The notes under the pieces are model-generated. The model saw nothing but the letters and a program-made list of their open reading frames with translations. It did no database searches and was not told the DNA's origin. Below are positions 58,128 to 64,000 of a stretch of 64,000 nucleotides of DNA, one piece after another. Position numbers and translations under genes: made by a program. Every line of letters starts with the position of its first letter. Position 1 is the stretch's first letter. The DNA is from Lineus longissimus (lineage: Eukaryota > Nemertea > Pilidiophora > Heteronemertea > Lineidae): NCBI RefSeq assembly GCF_910592395.1, contig NC_088311.1, forward strand, positions 20,400,501-20,464,500, given 5' to 3'.

Positions 58128-58176
58128 AATTTACTCCTGCATGGGTGTTATAATTCTACCAGCAAACATTCTACAC

Positions 58177-58960
58177 AATGGATGGAAGCATGATCGTGTT
58201 CGTCTAGTGAGATAGAAGAGACAGCTTCAACATCACCTTGATAGAGGTTGCCTCCGATGCCTGGTTCCTGTTACAGACATGCAGAAGTCGATTCATCGTA
58301 GCACCCAAAGAGCCAACCTAGTATCTGCTTCACAAAGACCATCTTCCAAAGTTCCTGTGAAGGGCTTCTCTTCCCACAAAAACCCGCTGAATAAAGCGCC
58401 CTCTTTTATCCATTTGAGAACTATTTTTTGAATTTCCCGCCTCGAACTTTTTTGAGACGAATCCTGAATTTCCCGCCTAAATCATGGATCCACCACATTG
58501 GAGCTCGGAAACAACATACTATACTACTTATGGTCATCTAGAACGATACTGATTATGCTTCAATAACAAATGCCATCATCGTTTTTTTGATGGGCTAGGG
58601 CTAGAACATTCACGAAGATGCTCAATTTTTCCTTGCCTTAAATATTTTTAATTTTTAGTATTAGTAATGATAAAGACAGGCCTTCCACTAACGAAAGGTG
58701 AGCTAGTTGGAATAATACTATACATTTAGTATTGTAATACCATTGTGAAACTAATGTATAACAATGATTCTTGGTCAGCTGGGGACCTTACTGTCCTGGC
58801 TGGGCAATCAACTTTTCCCCCTTTTTGCCTCAGTGTTTCTATCCGGCTTTTGTTCAAGCGAGATATTAATCCTTTTTGGCTCACTGTAGGGGAGTCTATA
58901 CAATACCACTGGGTCCGTCGTCCGTCGTCGTCGTCGTCGTCTGTATATCCTGTTTCAAAA
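58177..58960. other. Gene-free region with (CGT)n microsatellite
   Basis: A gtccgtcgtccgtcgtcgtc-type microsatellite lies at about 58915-58941. No coding exon was recognised. Confidence 0.5.
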
Positions 58961-58964
58961 ACAG

Positions 58965-59490
58965 GTAGCACGTTTTTTAACCGCTAGAGCTATGAACTTG
59001 AAACTTTGTAAACAGGACCCCCCCCCCCGGGTCAGGTGACCTCCGACACTGAATTTCGATCCGATCTGATTTTTTACTAGTCCACCAGGGGGCAAAAGTG
59101 GAAACCTTAAAAGTGTGATATCACTCTAATGGGTGACTCGTTTTCGATTAACATTTTATGGTAGGTTCTCCTAGCGAGGATACGTCACATATCATACGGG
59201 TTTTGGATTTGACCAAATTTTAAAGGTCACAGAGGTCAAATGGCGCAAATTGGCCGTTTGAGTGTAACTATGGAGCGTTTCTTAACTGCTAAAGCTATGA
59301 ACTTTGGTACACATGACTCCTACGTCATGTTACCTCTGACACCGAATTTCGGTCAAATCTGATTCTCGACTTGGCCACCAGGGGGCCAAAACTGAAAAAG
59401 TGTGACTTGTTTTCGATGATATTTTTATGGTAGATAGTCCAAGCAAGGATACATCACAAAGTCATACCGACTTTGATTTGACCTATATAC
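58965..59490. repeat. Two diverged direct copies of an interspersed repeat
   Basis: 58975-59250 and 59280-59490 share taactgctaaagctatgaac, cctc-gacac-gaatttcg, gccaccagggggccaaaa, gtgtga-ttgttttcgat and agcaaggatac-tcaca. No ORF is conserved between copies. Confidence 0.75.
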
Positions 59491-59910
59491 TATACATGTA
59501 GCATCAGGATGAATTCCTAACCACCAAATATCTATACGGTGAGCACAATGGCCCCTGGCCGTTTCATTTCTGTCAATATAATTTTTTAATTTGAACAAAA
59601 TGCATTTGAAAATGCAATAGACATTAGACATTTTTACACATAATCAACCATGAATTGGAAGTGGTGAGTCCAAATATCATGAAATTTGGTGGATAGACTG
59701 TTGTTTGTATGGCTAATATCCTTAGCCTATCCTTAACTCAAGAAGAGTTGGTGTTCACTGTTGGCCAGTTTGCATCTGAACCCTTCACATATCATACCTC
59801 TTTAAACTTTAAACTTCGTGTACTCTTTGTTTGCAGGTAATTTTTAGGTTGACCAGACTAGGGAGCCTCCGGCATTGTATGTGACTTGAGTGATCCATCC
59901 AGTCATTAAT
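59491..59910. other. Upstream region of the MPV17L2-like gene
   Basis: Contains acceptor-like tttgtttgcag at 59836, suggesting a noncoding first exon further left. No promoter motif can be asserted. Confidence 0.4.
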
Positions 59911-62366
59911 ATGCTCATCACCATCGCCAGATTCGGAACTAGGCTGTTCACCAAGTATCTCCTAGTGACTAATGTCGCATTCTCGTGTGGGTTCTCGAAT
60001 GCTGGTGATTTAATTGTGCAGGGCATGCAGATTCATGAAGACAAGAAATCACAAAAGAAACTGCACTCCAACAAGTGGGTGGACTGGGAGCGCACAGGTA
60101 AGCTCAACATTTCGGGAGGAAAAATCTAGGTTGGTTATTAAATGTAAATTATGGCAATGTGGCATGTAATGCGAGAAGAATTCATTCATTGTCATCAACT
60201 TAGGAATTTGGTACGCCTACAGCTTGTCTCTCCTCTTCTCGAGAGATCATCGGTTTTGGAAAACAGTTTTGGGTGTTTCATAATAATGTATACATGTACT
60301 TGTTTACTTTCGGCACAGTATTAGTGCTGTCCTCGTCTTAAGAGGGAATAGTTGATCATCTGGCATGCCTGGTTCGTGCAATCAGTCTCATAATCCACTT
60401 AAAAGCAGCCTCTGTTTAGACTTTTTGAAATTGATTTTGCAACTCTCTCTAACTTTGAAATTGTGTTGGTTCCCAACATAAGATTGAAAAAAACCAAATT
60501 TTGAAAGTATTTTTCACATATTGGCCCAAAAGGGCAGTGACATTCATTTATGAAGTAGACTTTTAGCTATGGCCGGGTATATATATAAGAGAGTATTCAA
60601 CTGCATTAAACCTTTGTCTGCTTGCCTTCTAGGGAACGTGTTCAAGGTTGGTGCTCTCTTGGGTGTTTTCCAGCACTACTGGTATGTCCTACTAGATACT
60701 AAACTACCAGGAACTGCAGGCAAGACAATGCTGAAGAAAATTATAGCCGACCAACTGGTAGCATCGCCTGTAAGCTCGGCCATATTTGTGATTGGTAAGT
60801 ACATGTTATACCAACTTTTTCCCCCGAATCCTTTCTCTCTGATCACATCATGCAGTTGCAGACCATAATAATGCAGTGTTTCTATTGTGCTGTAGGTATT
60901 TCTTTGATGGAGCACGAAACCTGTCAGGAGGCAATGAAAGGATTTAAGGAAAAATTTCCTGTTATCTATTTGGTAAGTGAGGAATAGTTTGAAACATCTG
61001 TAATTTTCATAAGGGAATTATCAGGGGACTCTCCGTCATGTTGTCCTATCAGAAGTGTTTTGAAAGGCGTACGCCGTTCGTTAACCTTTGAACTTTGTAA
61101 TTGAACTTGACAGTTCCAATTGCCTAAATACGAACTGTATTATATGAATTTCAACATGCCGTTACAAATACTATTTATACATACCAATTTTCAGCAAGTT
61201 CGCATGCATAATAACAGCACTATGGCAACTGCATTTTTCCTGGACCACGAGTAATTTCGAACGGCGTACCCCTATAAAATGCAATGGGCAAAGTAAACCC
61301 ACTCTCCAAAGCAGACATGATATCAAGCTTATTCTTTTTCCTAGTACAGGGCCCCTTTCTACAGGGCAATATTCTGGTCGTTTGCTACTGATAGGCCTAC
61401 AGTTGAAATTGAGCTGATCCACTGTATTTGTCAATGTGACCCAAACCAGAAAAATGAGTCACTTGGGGCAAATTTGGAGAAGTGAGTTACATATATCAGC
61501 AGAAAGCTTAGATTCCACAGACTTTAAAATCACACCAAAGGGTTTATTATAGCGTTTTGACAAATCATAATTGGGGTCGCAAGCCATCTTTGCCTCAATC
61601 TTTTTCGAGAAAAATGGAGGAGATGGACGAAGGCGAGGCATCAACATGAAAAGGCCAGAAACAAATTTGGTACTGCGTATCCACTTTAGTAGATAGATAT
61701 ATATATTGATGTGTGCATATTTATGATCACTAAAGCTAAGATTAATTGAATGAAAAAAATGTTGGGAGATTTTGGTGCACAATGCCTTTGAGGGCCTGCA
61801 GCACGAAATCATCATGTGCCCCGCGCAAGTGACCTTTTTTGTGGTGTCGGGTCACCTCAAGTTTTATCATGACTGTATAAATAGCAATGTGATAATTTGA
61901 AAATTGCAGACTGACTGGAGCTTCTGGCCTGTCGTTCAAGGAATCAACTTCAGATACGTTCAAGATAGATACAGGGTAATGTACGTCAATGCGGCAACTT
62001 TAGTTTGGACAGTTTTCCTGTCTTATGTCCAATTTGTGGTAAGTAAATCTCATCTTAAGATGTTTGTGTATCTCTCAAGTCAAGACAAGGGTTGGATGTT
62101 GCTATTTATTCGTTTTTCTTCTGCAATGTTTTTTTTTAAAATGGGTAAAAACCACTCTTATTTTCTGGCTAGTAGAAAAGACAAAATTAATGATTGTTTT
62201 GGCAGTGAAACAGTTAAACAAGGTCGAGAATGGTTTTTACTCGATTTTCTTAACATCGTCTTCTTACTTACAGGATGAAAAGCATCTAGCAGCCAGGCAT
62301 GAAAACGATATGGTGTGTGTAAAAACTCAAGGACCAACCCAAAAAATAAAAACATTCACTGAGTAA
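59911..62366 (+). CDS. MPV17L2: MPV17-like protein 2 (mitochondrial inner membrane)
   Basis: Mpv17/PMP22-family protein closest to MPV17L2, a mitochondrial inner-membrane protein linked to mitoribosome assembly. Five exons: 59911-60097, 60633-60794, 60896-60972, 61910-62038, 62274-62366. All in phase, 648 nt, 215 residues. Diagnostic stretches: LLVTNVAFSCGFSNAGD, GVFQHYWYVLLDTKLPG, LKKIIADQLVASPVSSAIF, GISLMEHETCQEAMKGFKEK, TDWSFWPVVQGINFRYV and DRYRVMYVNAATLVWTVFLS. The start at 59911 was chosen as the first ATG in the open frame; it gives a short basic N-terminus (MLITIARFGTRLFTKY) suited to mitochondrial import. Four hydrophobic segments fit the family. The usual PP between V and the RV-x-Y motif is replaced by QD. 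Confidence 0.92.
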
Positions 62367-63445
62367 TTTGGATTATGTCGATAAGAACACTTGTTGGGCT
62401 CTTTACACCCATGTTCAACACTAGTGATACTCAACTGAGTGTACAAAGAATGCATTTAGTATCTTTCGTAACAAATAATGTCAGTGTTGTTTTGAAGTGT
62501 TTTGGAGCGTTGCCCGAGGATAATATTTAGTGCTGAATCTGACATTACCCATCTTGACCCTCAAGCGACCTGGACTTCGTTACACAGGTGTGGTAATAAC
62601 AGACCGATTAACTCTGTGTATATTAACTCTGTGTATATCAGCCACCTGAAAGATGTGTTAATAATAATAGCCCATCTAATAGCCCATCTGCTCCTGCCTA
62701 TTATCCCCCTCAGGCTCATCACTATGCGCCTCGTCGTTGTGAAATGTCACATATCCTGTCATTTTGCCGCTTGGCACAGCTGCAGAAAGTCCGGATCGAG
62801 TTCCGCTGGTTGCGACTTTTCGTAGACTTACCGTTTGGCAGTTACTCCACTATGAACACTGGTCCTCCGTATGCTGTCGAAAGCTGTCACCATGGTGAAA
62901 GTAGAATTTACCATGCTCCCATGGTAAATATTTCTCACCGTCCCATTTCACCATGGTGAAGTGCTGTCAATTTAGCATGGGTGAATTGTGGATTTACCAT
63001 GGTGAAATTGAGACCAATTTTTCGTAAGGGATGCTATATGTATAAACATCATTTTTTGTGTTGACCTCATATCCTAATGTCGATCATGGACAAGCCTCTG
63101 AGCGTCCAATTTCTCATCAGATTGACCTACGACCAATGTGATGGAGTCTACCAAGAGGACCTATCTGATCGCACTGGCATTGTTCAGAATCGGATCAGTC
63201 ACCCATGTGACATGACATGAGTCGATATCAAGGATGACCGAAAAGAGTCATGGGACAGGAAGCCAAGAATGTGACACAAAGGTTGTGGTCTGCCCGCAAA
63301 TGCACCCCTTGAAATACTTCCCTGAGTGCATATTCATGTATATAAAGGACATAATGCATATTTTTTTGGCGAAAGATTTCCAAGAATGAAAAACCATAAC
63401 AACTTTGTATAATTGATCAGAATTCATTATAAGAACAAAATAGCA
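62367..63445. other. Intergenic region with self-complementary repeats
   Basis: Cluster of near-palindromes around accatggtgaa (62886-63006: ctgtcaccatggtgaaagta, ttcaccatggtgaag, tttaccatggtgaaa). The rest is without recognisable features, and no coding exon was seen. Confidence 0.5.
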
Positions 63446-63512
63446 TTAAAGAAGGACTATAGGCCGGAGCAGTGGGGTTAAATTGGCCATCTTCGGGTGA
63501 CTAATATTCAAT
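63446..63512. mobile_element. Left end of a TTAA-family element
   Basis: TTAA-agaaggactataggccgg then ggttaaattggccatcttcg, homologous to the left end of 3160-3382, cut off by the LINE fragment that follows. Confidence 0.6.
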
Positions 63513-64000
63513 TAAAAATGCTCTCAAAAGACGAAAAGGAACGATTATTTATTAACATTTCCTGTCAACTATTCTCAAAACTTACTAAAAGTGGAATAGA
63601 CGGGAAAGTTTTCAAAGTCATAAAAAATATGTATGAAAATGCAAAATCTTGTGTTAGGTTAAACGAAAAGGACTCGGATTATTTTTTCTGTAACGTGGGA
63701 ATACGCCAGGGTGAAAATCTGGGCCCTTTTTTATTCGCCATATTCCTAAATGACATGGAGGACTTTTTCAAATAAACGAGTTAAGGCGCTTTCTTAAACT
63801 TTTCCTAATCCTCTATGCTGATGACAATGTTCTGTTTGCGGAGACACCAGAAGGACTTCAGAAGGCTCCAGACTGCCTAGGCGAATATTGTGACATCTGG
63901 AAGCTCAAAGTGAATACGGACAAAACAAAAATAATGATATTTTCAAGTAACAACAGGAAGAAAAAGAATCCACCGTTGTTTAAATTCAACGGAGACACCA
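63513..64000 (+). pseudogene. LINE reverse transcriptase fragment, frameshifted, runs off window
   Basis: Non-LTR retrotransposon RT. The first frame (to 63775) gives KLTKSGIDGKVFKVIKNMYE, FFCNVGIRQGENLGPFLFAI and FLNDMEDFF. After about 63770 the frame shifts, continuing INELRRFL, LYADDNVLFAETPEGLQ and WKLKVNTDKTKIMIFS. The order G-[IV]-RQG...SPFLF...YADD...K-x-N-x-x-KT-x-I-M-F is the RT palm and thumb; YADD is the catalytic box. The 5' end is truncated at about 63513 (no endonuclease). The frameshift makes this copy dead. The 3' part lies beyond position 64000. Confidence 0.85.

Larger units (their letters stand above)
57183..58176. repeat. Direct repeats bracketing the DUF4326 cluster
   Basis: 57183-57221 (cctgcatgcgggtaataatt, ctaccagcaaatcttcta) and 58137-58176 (cctgcatgggtgttataatt, ctaccagcaaacattcta) are direct copies about 950 bp apart, enclosing the three small ORFs. 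Confidence 0.75.

Noticed and set aside
1-64000. CRISPR arrays, bacterial operons, riboswitches or rho-independent terminators
   Set aside because: The sequence is animal nuclear DNA. The tandem repeats lack the spacer/repeat regularity of CRISPR.

Overview
The window is animal nuclear DNA. It has many short exons with GT..AG introns, extracellular modules carried on phase-1 exons, conserved animal genes (WDR18, CCDC78, an MPV17L2-like gene) and dense transposon debris. Compact introns, abundant tacatgta-type words and the kind of repeats suggest an invertebrate, either a lophotrochozoan or a basal deuterostome such as a lancelet. I cannot fix the phylum. All exon models below were built by hand from splice signals and codon phase, and every junction was checked for frame unless I say otherwise.

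Layout: (1) 596-19502, + strand: 3' part of a large single-pass membrane protein with three CARDB-like modules, about seven cadherin repeats, one membrane helix and a basic tail. Its tail has two mutually exclusive, in-phase last exons. One encodes about 200 residues resembling the dynein heavy-chain stalk and microtubule-binding domain; the other encodes only 24 residues. (2) 21596-27117, - strand: a complete nine-exon gene for a secreted protein of 730 residues, made of three F5/8C (discoidin-like) domains and two kringles. (3) 27630-30840: degenerate minisatellite arrays, one with an orientation switch. (4) 31059-35608, - strand: WDR18, head-to-head with (5) 36045-46959, + strand: CCDC78 in a long form whose N-terminus is a kinesin-motor fold with an intact P-loop and eroded switch regions. 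(6) 47.1-59.5 kb: a gene-poor mobile-element zone with two TIR elements, a LINE 3' end, a foldback element with internal minisatellites, and an island with a 53-bp perfect inverted repeat, internal duplications and a DUF4326-like gene. (7) 59911-62366, + strand: an MPV17L2-like mitochondrial membrane protein gene. (8) 63513-64000, + strand: a broken LINE reverse transcriptase running off the window.

WDR18 acts in ribosome maturation, CCDC78 in centriole amplification and MPV17L2 in mitochondria. The two cell-surface or secreted genes on the left are unrelated in pathway, so I see no operon-like functional cluster. The most striking items are the dynein-stalk-like tail exon of the cadherin gene, which sits directly beside a foldback repeat, and the DUF4326 gene inside the rearranged repeat island.
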